This document shows positions 52,392 to 61,625 of a stretch of DNA of 64,000 nucleotides, piece by piece. Each line of letters starts with the position of its first letter. Position 1 is the first letter of the stretch. Location of the stretch: NCBI GenBank assembly GCA_015698305.1, contig CP048620.1, positions 186,001 to 250,000 of the forward strand. The letters are read 5' to 3'. The stretch comes from Candidatus Nitrohelix vancouverensis. Lineage in GTDB: Bacteria; Nitrospinota; Nitrospinia; Nitrospinales; VA-1. Position numbers and translations under genes: made by a program. The notes under the pieces are model-generated. The model was not told where the DNA came from. It saw nothing but the letters and a program-made list of their open reading frames with translations, and made no database searches.

Positions 52392-53348
52392 ATGAGAATA
52401 TTAATCACAGGCGGTTTGGGATACATTGGCGGACGCGTCGCCAACTACCTGATCGAAAATGAAACCGACGTTGAAATCGTTCTGGGAACCAGCCGCAAGG
52501 CCGCTTTCATGCCGGAATGGTCGAATGCCTGCGAAGTCGTTCGCTTCGCATTGGACGATCCCGAAACAATCTCCACCGCTCTTCAGGGCGTGGACTCCGT
52601 GATTCATCTCGCCTCGCCCAATATAACCGACGCCGTAAACACACCCGAGCAAGCCTGGAAAATAAAAACTCTGGGGACCTACGAATTGTTGAAGCAGTGC
52701 AAGGAAAAACGCGTGCGGCGTTTTATCAACTTCTCAACCTTTCATGTTTACGGCCCTCAGACCAGCGTACCGATCACGGAAAATTCTCCAACGCGCGCCG
52801 CGCACCCTTATGCCGCAACTCACCGCGCCGCGGAAGACATCGTCCAATACTTCCGAACCTATCATCAAATGCAAACGGTCACATTTCGACTTTCCAACGG
52901 CTTCGGTCGACCGATGGACTCCGCGATCAGCCGATGGTCTCTGCTGTTCAACGATCTCTGCCGACAGGCCACGCAAAACGGCAAACTGGTTTTAAAATCC
53001 TCCGGACGCCAGCAACGCGATTTTGTCGCCCTGTCCGACGTGGCCCGGGCCGTGCACCATTTCCTGTTTAATATCCCTGACAATTGGGGCGATGGCCTGT
53101 ATAATCTGGGCGGCGAATGCTCCCTTTCCGTTCTGGAGGCGGCAAAACGTGTCGCCCGCATCTACGAAAGCAAATTTGGAACAACCCTCGGCGACATTAA
53201 AACGAAACCCTCCTCAAACTCTGAGGATGAACCGCCCGTTGAATTTTCTATCGACAAACTCAAGTCCATGCAATTCAGCCTCACAGGCAACATGGACGAA
53301 GAAATCGAAAACACCCTGAAGCTATGCAAAGATTCTATTTTCAAATGA
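52392..53348 (+). CDS. NAD-dependent epimerase/dehydratase-family protein
   Basis: A 318-residue extended SDR. NAD-binding TGGLGYIGG is at 6-14 and NFSTFHVYG is the Ser/Thr-block. The active-site YxxxK is changed: Tyr140 is followed by AATH, so His144 stands where the Lys normally is. A C-terminal SDR helix set is otherwise regular. It precedes rfbF-rfbG, so it could reduce C4 of CDP-4-keto-6-deoxyhexose. The Lys to His change leaves catalysis uncertain. Its 16 bp distance from the deacetylase gene indicates one operon. Confidence 0.78.
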   Translation: MRILITGGLGYIGGRVANYLIENETDVEIVLGTSRKAAFMPEWSNACEVVRFALDDPETISTALQGVDSVIHLASPNITDAVNTPEQAWKIKTLGTYELLKQCKEKRVRRFINFSTFHVYGPQTSVPITENSPTRAAHPYAATHRAAEDIVQYFRTYHQMQTVTFRLSNGFGRPMDSAISRWSLLFNDLCRQATQNGKLVLKSSGRQQRDFVALSDVARAVHHFLFNIPDNWGDGLYNLGGECSLSVLEAAKRVARIYESKFGTTLGDIKTKPSSNSEDEPPVEFSIDKLKSMQFSLTGNMDEEIENTLKLCKDSIFK

Positions 53349-53373
53349 ACCCCGATCCAACGGGAGTCGCTCA

Positions 53374-54153
53374 ATGAAAGTCGTTATTCTATGCGGCGGC
53401 ATGGGAGCGCGCTTGCGAGAGGAAACTGAGTTCCGTCCCAAACCGATGGTGAAGATCGGCGACAATCCCATCCTCTGGCATATCATGAAACTGTATTCCC
53501 ATTACGGCTTCAATGATTTCATCCTCTGCCTGGGCTACAAAGGGGAAGTCATTAAAGAATACTTTTATCATTACATGCTCCACAATAACGATGTGACCTT
53601 CAAGCTGGGGGCCGACCGCCAGATGACGGTGCACGAGAACCCGCACAATGAGAACTGGACCATCACCCTGGCAAACACAGGAGAAACGACTCTCAAGGGC
53701 GCGCGCATCAAGAAAATTGAAAAATTCATCGACGGCGATTCCTTCATGGTCACTTATGGCGACGGCATCTCCGACATCAATCTCAAACAACTTGCGGACT
53801 ACCACCAATCGCATGGGAAAATAGCGACCGTGACCGGCGTCAGCCCGCGTTCGTCCTTTGGGCAAATCGTCCAGAACGAAGGCAAGGTCGTCAATTTTAT
53901 TGAAAAGCCCAAGATCGACGCCAGCATGGTCAACGGCGGTTTTTTCGTATTCAACAGAAAAATATTCGATTATCTTTCTCTCGACGAAAACTGCGATTTC
54001 GAAGTCGGTCCGCTGGAAAAAATCACCCGCGAAGGCGAGTTGATGGCCTACCACCACCAGGGCGACTGGGCCTGCATGGACACCTATCGCGACGCGACGC
54101 ACCTCAATCAACTGTGGAATTCCGGGCGCGCCTTCTGGAAGGTCTGGAAATAA
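53374..54153 (+). CDS. rfbF: Glucose-1-phosphate cytidylyltransferase
   Basis: A 259-residue nucleotidyltransferase forming CDP-glucose from CTP and glucose-1-phosphate. The N-terminal LCGGMGARLREETEFRPKP motif (6-24) with EETEFRPKP is specific to RfbF, as are ILCLGYKGEVIKEYF and MVTYGDGISDINL. It stands directly before rfbG (42 bp), the usual pair at the head of the CDP-6-deoxyhexose branch. Length matches the family. Confidence 0.96.
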   Translation: MKVVILCGGMGARLREETEFRPKPMVKIGDNPILWHIMKLYSHYGFNDFILCLGYKGEVIKEYFYHYMLHNNDVTFKLGADRQMTVHENPHNENWTITLANTGETTLKGARIKKIEKFIDGDSFMVTYGDGISDINLKQLADYHQSHGKIATVTGVSPRSSFGQIVQNEGKVVNFIEKPKIDASMVNGGFFVFNRKIFDYLSLDENCDFEVGPLEKITREGELMAYHHQGDWACMDTYRDATHLNQLWNSGRAFWKVWK

Positions 54154-54195
54154 AACAACGACCGCTCCAGGGGCGTCGCGCACAGGAAAGCAACG

Positions 54196-55287
54196 ATGTT
54201 TTCAAATATCTATCAAGGCAGAAAGGTGTTGGTCACTGGCCACACCGGTTTCAAGGGTTCCTGGCTCAGCGCATGGTTGCTTGAACTGGGAGCGGAGGTC
54301 GCCGGATACTCCATCGACCTGCCAAGCGAGCCTTGCAATTTTGAAGCGCTCAAACTGAAAAACAGAATGCTTCATGTTGAAGGCGATGTGCGCGACCCGC
54401 GCTCGCTACAACAAACGCTGGATGATTTCAAACCGGAGATCGTCTTTCATCTGGCCGCGCAGGCTCTGGTGCGCAAATCTTACGAAGACCCGGTTCTCAC
54501 CTTTGAAACCAACGCCCTCGGCTCGCTCTACATGCTCCAGGCGATTCGCGAATGCGCATCCATCAGCGCCGGCGTTTTCATCACCAGCGACAAGTGTTAC
54601 CACAATTCCGAATGGCTCTGGGGCTATCGTGAAACCGACCCGCTCGGCGGCGCCGACCCATACAGCGCCTCAAAAGCCTGCGCCGAGATCATCGCCTCGG
54701 CTTACATGAAATCTTTTTTCACCAGCGAGGATCTCTTCGTCGCAACAGCTCGCGCCGGCAACGTCATCGGCGGCGGCGACTGGGCGGCGGACCGGATCAT
54801 CCCCGATTGTGCGCGGGCCTGGTCGCGTGGCGAATCGCTCCCAATACGCAACCCCAAGGCGACGCGACCCTGGCAACATGTTCTGGAACCCCTGGGAGGC
54901 TATCTGCATCTCGGCGCGCATTTATTCAACGAATCGGAATCGGCGCGCAACCAGGCTTTCAACTTTGGCCCGCATAGCGGCGTCATCCAGCCGGTCGAAG
55001 AATTGATTGAAGAGTTTTGCCGCTATTGGAAAGAACCCAAGTGGGACGTTGTGCCGCCCGATCCCAATCAAAAAGAATCCAACCTGCTCAAGCTCAATTG
55101 CGACAAAGCCCTGACCCTGCTCGGCTGGGAAGCCACGCTCGATTTTGAAAGCTCGATTCGTTTCACGGGCGAATGGTACCAGGCCTATTACGAACAAGGG
55201 CCAGAAGCCGCCGCTGAATTGTCCCTCAAGCAAATCGAGGAATATGTTGCGCGCGCGCGGCGAGCCAATCTCTCATGGACCCAATAA
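54196..55287 (+). CDS. rfbG: CDP-glucose 4,6-dehydratase
   Basis: A 363-residue extended SDR that makes CDP-4-keto-6-deoxyglucose. TGHTGFKGSWLS (14-25) is the RfbG-specific cofactor loop, SDKCYHN with Asp132/Lys133 and YSASK with Tyr156/Lys160 are the active site. Its last 13 bases overlap the following cupin-epimerase gene. RfbH, the dehydrase that leads to 3,6-dideoxyhexoses, is not in the window, so the product is probably a 6-deoxyhexose. Confidence 0.96.
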   Translation: MFSNIYQGRKVLVTGHTGFKGSWLSAWLLELGAEVAGYSIDLPSEPCNFEALKLKNRMLHVEGDVRDPRSLQQTLDDFKPEIVFHLAAQALVRKSYEDPVLTFETNALGSLYMLQAIRECASISAGVFITSDKCYHNSEWLWGYRETDPLGGADPYSASKACAEIIASAYMKSFFTSEDLFVATARAGNVIGGGDWAADRIIPDCARAWSRGESLPIRNPKATRPWQHVLEPLGGYLHLGAHLFNESESARNQAFNFGPHSGVIQPVEELIEEFCRYWKEPKWDVVPPDPNQKESNLLKLNCDKALTLLGWEATLDFESSIRFTGEWYQAYYEQGPEAAAELSLKQIEEYVARARRANLSWTQ

Positions 55288-55751
55288 AGCTTCCCCTGCA
55301 CGGCGGCGCCGTTGAACCGCTGAAGATCATCGAAGACGATCGAGGCGCGGTCCTGCACATGCTCCGCCAGGATTCCGACCAGTTTACCAAGTTTGGGGAA
55401 ATCTATTTTTCTGAGGTCAATCCCGGAGTCGTCAAAGCATGGAAACGCCACCGGAAAATGACGCAACTGTTCGCCGCTCCCAGAGGCACCTTGCATCTGG
55501 CTCTGTACGACGCGAGAGAGAATTCCCCGACCTACAAGGAACTGCGGGAATACGAACTCGGCCGTCCCGACCATTATCAACTCATTAAAATTCCGCCCGG
55601 TGTCTGGTATGGATTTGAAAACACGGGGCAGGAAAAAGCGCTGATCGCGAATTGCGCGGACATGCCCCACGACCCTCAGGAATCTGAAACACTACCTCTG
55701 GAAAGCGGTCCTGTGAAAGTGAATTGGCGGTCACAAACCAACTCGGCCTGA
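55275..55751 (+). CDS. dTDP-4-dehydrorhamnose 3,5-epimerase-like cupin
   Basis: A 158-residue cupin of the RfbC family, shorter than typical RfbC (about 180). EIYFSEVNPGVVKAWKRHRKM carries the conserved region with the catalytic His, and IPPGVWYGFENTG is the usual second block. Overlap with rfbG indicates that it acts on CDP-4-keto-6-deoxyglucose, epimerising C3 and/or C5, and not on a dTDP sugar; no rmlA, rmlB or rmlD is present. The start at 55275 overlaps rfbG by 13 bases. Confidence 0.85.
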   Translation: MDPIKLPLHGGAVEPLKIIEDDRGAVLHMLRQDSDQFTKFGEIYFSEVNPGVVKAWKRHRKMTQLFAAPRGTLHLALYDARENSPTYKELREYELGRPDHYQLIKIPPGVWYGFENTGQEKALIANCADMPHDPQESETLPLESGPVKVNWRSQTNSA

Positions 55752-55759
55752 CTCCCGCT

Positions 55760-56560
55760 ATGCCCTCATCCCCCTTTGTTTCCGTCGTCACGTCCGTCTA
55801 TAACGGAGAGCGCTACCTTCAAGAATGCGTCGACAGCATTCTCAATCAGACCCATCAGAATTTTGAATTCATTATTCTCGACAACGGCTCGACCGACGGC
55901 AGTAGAACGATATTGGATCGCATCAGCGACCCCCGCGTCGTCGTCGTTCACCAGGAAAACCTGGGCATCGCCGGGTCGCTCAACAAGGGCGTGCGCATGG
56001 CAAAAGGGGAACTGATTTTCAGACTGGACGCCGACGACTGCGCCGCTCCCGACCGGCTCGAAAAACAGATTCTATTCATGGAAGCCAACCCGGATTACGT
56101 TCTATGCGGCGGCGCTTACGAGGAGTGGAGAGAGGGACATCTGACCGCGCAACGGGAGGAATTCCTGGAAACCGACGCTACGATACGGCGCAACTTCAGC
56201 CGCTTGAATCCCTTCGCTCACAGTTCTGTCGTTTTTAGAAGACAAGCCTTCGTGAAGGTGGGTGGCTACAACCCCAGCTATCAAACCTGTCAGGATTATG
56301 ATCTGTGGATTCGGCTGATGCAAGAAGGGAAAGCATGTAATTTGAAGGACAATTTAGGTTTCATTCGTTTTTATGAAACCTCAACGATGCTTCGTAACAA
56401 ACGCAAACTGTATCTGGAAACACTGGATGTCAAATGGCGGGCCTATATGAAATTCGGCGGATCGTTAGGACGCCTTCTCTACTTTTCCTTGCGCGGCGGG
56501 GTTCTGTTCACTCTACCCAATGTTATCAGTAAACACCTGTACCGCCGATCCGGCGGATAG
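55760..56560 (+). CDS. Glycosyltransferase family 2
   Basis: A 266-residue GT-A enzyme. VSVVTSVYNGERYLQECVDSIL (with NQTHQNFEF following) is the family-2 nucleotide-binding start, LDNGSTDGS the next motif and RLDADD the DxD metal site. The ATG at 55760 was preferred over the in-frame one at 55724, which overlaps the cupin gene and adds residues without family counterpart. It is the only clear glycosyltransferase in the window and probably transfers the CDP- or other sugar made by the upstream genes. No membrane anchor is evident. Confidence 0.9.
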   Translation: MPSSPFVSVVTSVYNGERYLQECVDSILNQTHQNFEFIILDNGSTDGSRTILDRISDPRVVVVHQENLGIAGSLNKGVRMAKGELIFRLDADDCAAPDRLEKQILFMEANPDYVLCGGAYEEWREGHLTAQREEFLETDATIRRNFSRLNPFAHSSVVFRRQAFVKVGGYNPSYQTCQDYDLWIRLMQEGKACNLKDNLGFIRFYETSTMLRNKRKLYLETLDVKWRAYMKFGGSLGRLLYFSLRGGVLFTLPNVISKHLYRRSGG

Positions 56561-56604
56561 CATTTTTTTAACTCTAACAACACGGCGAACGCCGCTTCCA
56601 TACC

Positions 56605-57069
56605 ATGCCGCATCAACTCAACGTCGTACTCGTCGAACCGGAAATCCCGAACAATACCGGCTCCATTGGCAGGCTCTGCCTCGCCACCGGATGCGTCCTG
56701 CATCTGGTCGAACCGCTTGGCTTTGAAATCAACGACACGCAAGTCAAACGCGCCGGTCTCGACTACTGGAAATACGTCGATGTCCGACGCCACAAAAATA
56801 TCGAGGCGCTCTATGAAACCATGCCCGTCAATGCGCCCCGGGTTTTTTTCTCCACCAAAGCGAAAGCGAGTTATTTCGAACACAGATTCGAAGCCGGAAC
56901 TTACCTGTTTTTTGGCAAGGAAACCAAAGGGTTGTCGCAACAACTGCGAGAAGAAAATGAAAGCAACATCTATCGTATTCCGCAGTACGACGACCGCGTC
57001 CGCTCCCTCAACCTCTCCAACGCCGCCAGCATTGTGGTCTACGAAGCCATCCGACAGCTCGGCCCCTGA
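56605..57069 (+). CDS. trmL: tRNA (cytidine(34)-2'-O)-methyltransferase
   Basis: A 154-residue SPOUT methyltransferase that modifies the wobble nucleotide of tRNA-Leu. VLVEPEIPNNTGSIGRLCLATG (9-30) and FFGKETKGL plus the SAM-knot region RIPQYDDRVRSLNLSNAASIVVYEA mark TrmL/TrmH-type fold. It marks the right boundary of the glycan locus, transcribed in the same direction as the GT2 gene 44 bp earlier but probably independent. Confidence 0.95.
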   Translation: MPHQLNVVLVEPEIPNNTGSIGRLCLATGCVLHLVEPLGFEINDTQVKRAGLDYWKYVDVRRHKNIEALYETMPVNAPRVFFSTKAKASYFEHRFEAGTYLFFGKETKGLSQQLREENESNIYRIPQYDDRVRSLNLSNAASIVVYEAIRQLGP

Positions 57070-57072
57070 GCC

Positions 57073-57447
57073 TCACTCCCGGACAATCGCAAACGAACGC
57101 AGGTAACCGACGACCGCTCGCACCTGCCGATCCGTAAAATTACGATAAGACGGCATCGCCGTTCCCGGCATACCCAGACGAATCGCCTTTGTCAGCGCGG
57201 AATCCGATCTCAACAACATGACGTTGCCATTGCTGAAGTCCGTCGGCCTGGGAACCATTCCCACGGACAAAAAACCCTCGCCATCGCCCTGAATACCGTG
57301 GCAATGCACGCATCCCGATTCCTCATAAACCAGTTGTCCTTCGGTGAGAGGAAGGGGTTCGGGCAGATTCGAGTATTTTTTCACAGGGGTCGTTTCACAA
57401 GCTGAAATCCAAATGAGTAGAAATAAAACCAGGCCCATTCTTGCCAT
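57073..57447 (-). CDS. Lipoprotein cytochrome c
   Basis: A 124-residue protein with a lipoprotein signal peptide (hydrophobic residues 5-14, lipobox ISAC with Cys17), so it should be anchored in a membrane facing the periplasm. The heme motif CVHCH is at 46-50, and GMPGTAMPSY near residue 95 supplies the likely Met ligand. It is a small mono-heme electron carrier of class I, resembling cytochrome c domains of oxidase subunits. The ATG at 57447 has a strong Shine-Dalgarno (AGGGGGTG) and gives a proper signal; an upstream ATG at 57480 does not. It converges on trmL. Confidence 0.85.
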   Translation of the reverse strand: MARMGLVLFLLIWISACETTPVKKYSNLPEPLPLTEGQLVYEESGCVHCHGIQGDGEGFLSVGMVPRPTDFSNGNVMLLRSDSALTKAIRLGMPGTAMPSYRNFTDRQVRAVVGYLRSFAIVRE

Positions 57448-57652
57448 ACAAACACCCCCTTTTTGAATCATCGTAAACAAACTGTCTTTAGATTTACATG
57501 GCTTCGCTAATAATCGTTTCCACAGCAGTATTGTCGTTTAATTCTAGCTACCACATGAGAATGATTGTATCATTTCATTTAAGAAACGCCGGGCATAATT
57601 TTCTAAACCCTTTAATTGCACCAGTCCCTGTTAACTATTGGCGAGGTTGACT

Positions 57653-58102
57653 TTGGAATTTCAACTCATCCTGTCCTTCATTGCAAGCCTTCCCTTTTTC
57701 AAAGATTTCACAGGCAAGGAAAGAGAAGCGCTCATCCAGACCCAGGACCTGTTTCTGAAATTTCGAGCCGATCAGTTGATCATTCGTGAAGGCGAAATCG
57801 ACGACGGTCTTTTTATTATTTTAAAAGGCGTCGTACAAATCACCAAAAGAAACCGTCCCAATAAAGTATTGGCGCAACTGCGTCCGGGCGCTCTGTTTGG
57901 AGAAGTCACCTTGATCAGCAAGCGCGCTCGAACCACCAACGCAACGGCGCAAGGGGATGTCGTGGTCATGAAGATCACACAAGAGATGATCGAAAAACTA
58001 TCCGTTGAATTGCAAAAAAAATTCCACCAGCAACTGGTGCTTCAACTCGTGCAACGGCTCGAAGAAATGAATGAAAAACTATCTCAAGCAAGGAACGACT
58101 GA
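57653..58102 (+). CDS. Cyclic nucleotide-binding domain protein
   Basis: A 149-residue single-domain protein of the cNMP-binding (CAP-like) beta-barrel: GEIDDGLFIILKGVVQI (about 45-61) and RPGALFGEVTLISKRARTTNATA (about 81-103), where the phosphate-binding cassette would be. No helix-turn-helix or kinase domain follows; it ends in a short helix. The TTG at 57653 with a GGCGAGG Shine-Dalgarno six bases before it is the most likely start. It is divergent from the cytochrome gene and upstream of hflX by 42 bp, so it may be co-transcribed with hflX. The ligand is not predictable. Confidence 0.75.
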   Translation: MEFQLILSFIASLPFFKDFTGKEREALIQTQDLFLKFRADQLIIREGEIDDGLFIILKGVVQITKRNRPNKVLAQLRPGALFGEVTLISKRARTTNATAQGDVVVMKITQEMIEKLSVELQKKFHQQLVLQLVQRLEEMNEKLSQARND

Positions 58103-58144
58103 CTTGAACTCCCGAACCGCCTGCCGCAGACGCAAGCTAAATTC

Positions 58145-59422
58145 ATGAACGCCCCTCTCGCTAAAAACGTTTCCAGCCCAGACAGCGAAAAACTGATTTT
58201 GATCGGAGCCGAACAACCCGGCGCGCAAGGACTTTCCCTTGAGGCTTCTCTCGAAGAACTCGAAGGACTCGCCATCACGGCGGGTTACGAGCCAGCGGCA
58301 TGGATGAAACAAAACCTGTCCCGCGTCAACCCCGGCACATTTCTTGGCAAGGGAAAACTCGAAGAACTGGAAACCGCGATTTTGCACCACGAAGCCGACG
58401 GAGTCGTTTTTGACGATGCGCTGTCGCCCACGCAAAACCGCAACCTCGAAAAAATTCTCAAATGCAGGGTCTTCGACCGCCCTTGGCTGATCCTCGAGAT
58501 CTTCAGCCGACACGCAAAAACCCGCGCGGCAAAAACGCAGGTGGAACTGGCGCGCCTGAAATATTCGCTTCCGCGACTTTCAAAAATGTGGAGTCACTTG
58601 TCCCGACAACGCGGCGGCATCGGCATGAAAGACGTCGGCGAAACTCAAATCCAGCTGGACCGTCGCATGGTGCGCGAACAGATATCCAAACTCGAACGCA
58701 AGCTGGTCACGCTGGATAAAGAAAAGAAAACGCAAAACAAACGCCGTCAATCCGCCTTCACCGTGTCTCTGGTCGGCTACACCAACGTCGGCAAATCTTC
58801 GCTCATGAACCGCTTGACCGAAGCGGGCGCGCTGGCGGAAAACAAACTGTTCGCCACGCTCGACGCGACGGTGCGCAAAATCAAACGCAATCATCCTTAT
58901 CCGATCCTGTTGACCGACACCGTCGGGCTCATCAACAAATTGCCGCACGACCTCGTCGCCTCGTTCAAATCGACTCTCGACGAAGTGCGCAACGCCGATC
59001 TATTGATAAACGTCGTCGATATATCTCACCCGCATTATCAGGAACAAATGCGCGTCACAACGGAACTGTTGAAAGAGTTGAACGCCGATAGCATCGACTC
59101 CATTCTGGTCCTGAACAAGATCGACGCCCTCTCTCCTTCAGAACGGACCGACGCAGAAAACAGGCACCCCGACGCCCTGTTCATTTCATGCAAGACCGGC
59201 AACGGCGTGGACGCCGTGCGATCCGCAATCGACGCGCGCTACGAAAGTCAATTGATCTCGTGTCAGGTGGATTTGAAATACAGCCAGATGAAAGCGCTTT
59301 CAGAAATACGCAAACTGGGATTGATCACCGGCGAGGACTATGGAGAGGAAATCGTCTCCCTGCAGGTCCAGCTCTTCCCGCAACACAAAGAAAGATTGAG
59401 ACGACTGCTCGAGGAAATTTGA
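58145..59422 (+). CDS. hflX: GTPase HflX
   Basis: Ribosome-associated GTPase that splits stalled ribosomes. The N-terminal HflX domain ends with GGIGMKDVGETQIQLDRR (157-174), a variant of the canonical GGIGTRGPGETQLETDRR. The GTPase domain has GYTNVGKSS (211-219), DTVGLI and NKID. The 425-residue length is typical. It is convergent with the helicase gene, with a spacer of only 8 bp. Confidence 0.95.
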   Translation: MNAPLAKNVSSPDSEKLILIGAEQPGAQGLSLEASLEELEGLAITAGYEPAAWMKQNLSRVNPGTFLGKGKLEELETAILHHEADGVVFDDALSPTQNRNLEKILKCRVFDRPWLILEIFSRHAKTRAAKTQVELARLKYSLPRLSKMWSHLSRQRGGIGMKDVGETQIQLDRRMVREQISKLERKLVTLDKEKKTQNKRRQSAFTVSLVGYTNVGKSSLMNRLTEAGALAENKLFATLDATVRKIKRNHPYPILLTDTVGLINKLPHDLVASFKSTLDEVRNADLLINVVDISHPHYQEQMRVTTELLKELNADSIDSILVLNKIDALSPSERTDAENRHPDALFISCKTGNGVDAVRSAIDARYESQLISCQVDLKYSQMKALSEIRKLGLITGEDYGEEIVSLQVQLFPQHKERLRRLLEEI

Positions 59423-59430
59423 GGGGCTTG

Positions 59431-61605
59431 TTACAGAACGATCAGTTTGGCGACCTTCACCGCCAGTCGTTTCTTGCCGTGAGGCGGCTTGAAAAACACG
59501 TCGACCTTCAGGTCGTCTTCGTTGCCTTCCCTTCGTATCACCACGCCCGGCCCGAATTTGGAATGCAGGACGCGAGTCCCGACGGCGTAATCTTCGCCCC
59601 CCGACGATTTTACTGAAGGACGATAGGACGGCGCCGGAATCGATTCTTCATAACTGCGAACCGTTTCTTTCCGTTCCTGAAACGCGGAAGGCTCGATATG
59701 CAGGGCCTCGGCGGGAACGCTGTCGAGAAACTCCGACGGCTGATAATTAAAGGTGCTACCGTAAATCCTGCGCTGGCGCGCGTTGGTGAGGAATAATTTT
59801 TCGCGCGCTCGGGTGAAGCCCACATAACACAGGCGGCGTTCTTCTTCATACTCCGCATTCTCGCCCATCGAACTGGCGTGCGGCAACAGGCCGCGTTCCA
59901 TGCCAACGATAAACACGGCGCGAAACTCCAGCCCCTTGCAGGCGTGAAGCGTCATCATCGCCAAAGCGCCGCGGTCGTCCTGGATCGTATCGGCGTCCGC
60001 CGTCAGCGAACAGGAATCGAGAAATTCCTGCAGGGTGCGGCCCTCCTCTTCCGCCTGTTGCACGGCGGAGATCAATTCCTCAAGGTTCTCCATTCGCGAA
60101 CGACTTTCAATCGAATTCTCATTGCGCAATGCCTCCGCGTATCCGGTTTTTTCGATGACCGCGCGAAAAAAATCCGATTCGCTCCGCTCCTCGCGATAGT
60201 CGGCCAGATACTTGACGACATTCATAAACTGCGCCATTCGCTTCGCCGCGGCGGGCGAGGCCAGCCGATGCGTCGCGGCGCGTTCCAGCCCCTGAGCCAG
60301 GGTGAGGCCCTCTTTCTGGCAATAGGCTTCCAGCTTGTCGAGCGAGGTTTTTCCGATGCCGCGCGGCGGCACGTTGACGATGCGTTTCAAGGAAACCGAA
60401 TCATCGCGATTGAGAATCACGCGAACGAAGGAGAGAATATCCTTCACCTCCTTGCGCTCGTAAAATTTCAGACCGCCCACCAGTTGATAGGGAATGTCTC
60501 GTTTTCTCAGCACGTCCTCAACGACGCGCGATTGAGCGTTGGTGCGATAAAGGATCGCAATGTCGTTCAACTCGCAGGAGCCTTCATCACTCATGGCCTG
60601 AATGCGTCGGCATACGAAATCCGCCTCGTCCATTTCGTCCATCGCGCGATAGTAGGTGATGGGTTCGCCTTCCGCGTTTTTCGTCCATAGCGTCTTGGCT
60701 TTTCGGTGGACGTTTTCTTCCACGACTCCGGCGGCGGCCTTCAATATATTTTGCGTCGAGCGATAATTTTCCTCCAACTTGATGACCTTGACGCCGGGAT
60801 AATCTTTTTCAAAATCCAGAATATTTTCCAGATTCGCGCCGCGCCAGCGGTAGATGCTCTGATCGTCGTCGCCGACCACGCAGATATTGCCGTGAATGCT
60901 GGACAGCTGTTTCACGAGACGGTATTGCACCGCGTTGGTGTCCTGAAACTCATCCACCAGAATGTATTTGAACTGGCGACCGTAACGCTCCAGAATCTCC
61001 GGCGACTCCTGAAACAAACGCACGCATTGAATCAACAAATCGTCGAAATCCAGCGCGTTGTTTTTCTTCAAGCCCTCCTGATAGCGCGGATACAGTTCCG
61101 CCGCCTTGTACTTGTTGCCGTAAGACAGAGATTCCAGGTCGATGTCCTTCGGCATCTTCAAATCGTTCTTGAAAGAACTGATATGCCCCAGCAGGGTTTT
61201 GGGCGGAAAGGAATCCTTGTCGATCCCAGCGTTCTTCATGCACTGTTTGACCATCGACAACTGATCCTGCGAATCGTAAATCACAAACTCGGTGGAAAAA
61301 CCCAGCGCGTCGATATGCCGTCGCAGGATGCGCAGACAGAAAGAGTGAAAGGTGCTGATCCAGGGCGGCGCGTCGTAAACGTCGAGCATCTTGCGCACGC
61401 GGTCCTTCATTTCGCCCGCCGCCTTGTTGGTGAAAGTGATCGCCAGAATCTGGTCGGTTGGCGTTCCGCGTTCACGGATCAAATGCGCGATGCGATGCGT
61501 GATGACGCGGGTTTTTCCCGACCCGGCGCCTGCGACCACCATGAGAGGGCCGTCAACGCACTGGATCGCTTCCAGTTGCTGGGGATTGAGACTGCTGGAG
61601 TTCAT
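59431..61605 (-). CDS. pcrA: UvrD/PcrA-type DNA helicase
   Basis: A 724-residue superfamily 1A helicase of DNA repair and replication-fork maintenance. Walker A GAGSGKT is at 26-32, followed by TFTNKAAGEM, the DEFQDTN motif II, QSIYRWRGA and, near 550-580, MTLHACKGLEF and later GFTRAREKLFL. The C-terminal RVLHSKFGPGVV is the PcrA-type tail. It lies 20 bp downstream of hemH on the same strand, hence probably co-transcribed with the heme genes. PcrA and UvrD cannot be separated by sequence alone. Confidence 0.95.
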   Translation of the reverse strand: MNSSSLNPQQLEAIQCVDGPLMVVAGAGSGKTRVITHRIAHLIRERGTPTDQILAITFTNKAAGEMKDRVRKMLDVYDAPPWISTFHSFCLRILRRHIDALGFSTEFVIYDSQDQLSMVKQCMKNAGIDKDSFPPKTLLGHISSFKNDLKMPKDIDLESLSYGNKYKAAELYPRYQEGLKKNNALDFDDLLIQCVRLFQESPEILERYGRQFKYILVDEFQDTNAVQYRLVKQLSSIHGNICVVGDDDQSIYRWRGANLENILDFEKDYPGVKVIKLEENYRSTQNILKAAAGVVEENVHRKAKTLWTKNAEGEPITYYRAMDEMDEADFVCRRIQAMSDEGSCELNDIAILYRTNAQSRVVEDVLRKRDIPYQLVGGLKFYERKEVKDILSFVRVILNRDDSVSLKRIVNVPPRGIGKTSLDKLEAYCQKEGLTLAQGLERAATHRLASPAAAKRMAQFMNVVKYLADYREERSESDFFRAVIEKTGYAEALRNENSIESRSRMENLEELISAVQQAEEEGRTLQEFLDSCSLTADADTIQDDRGALAMMTLHACKGLEFRAVFIVGMERGLLPHASSMGENAEYEEERRLCYVGFTRAREKLFLTNARQRRIYGSTFNYQPSEFLDSVPAEALHIEPSAFQERKETVRSYEESIPAPSYRPSVKSSGGEDYAVGTRVLHSKFGPGVVIRREGNEDDLKVDVFFKPPHGKKRLAVKVAKLIVL

Positions 61606-61625
61606 GAGAAATACGGTGGAACGTT

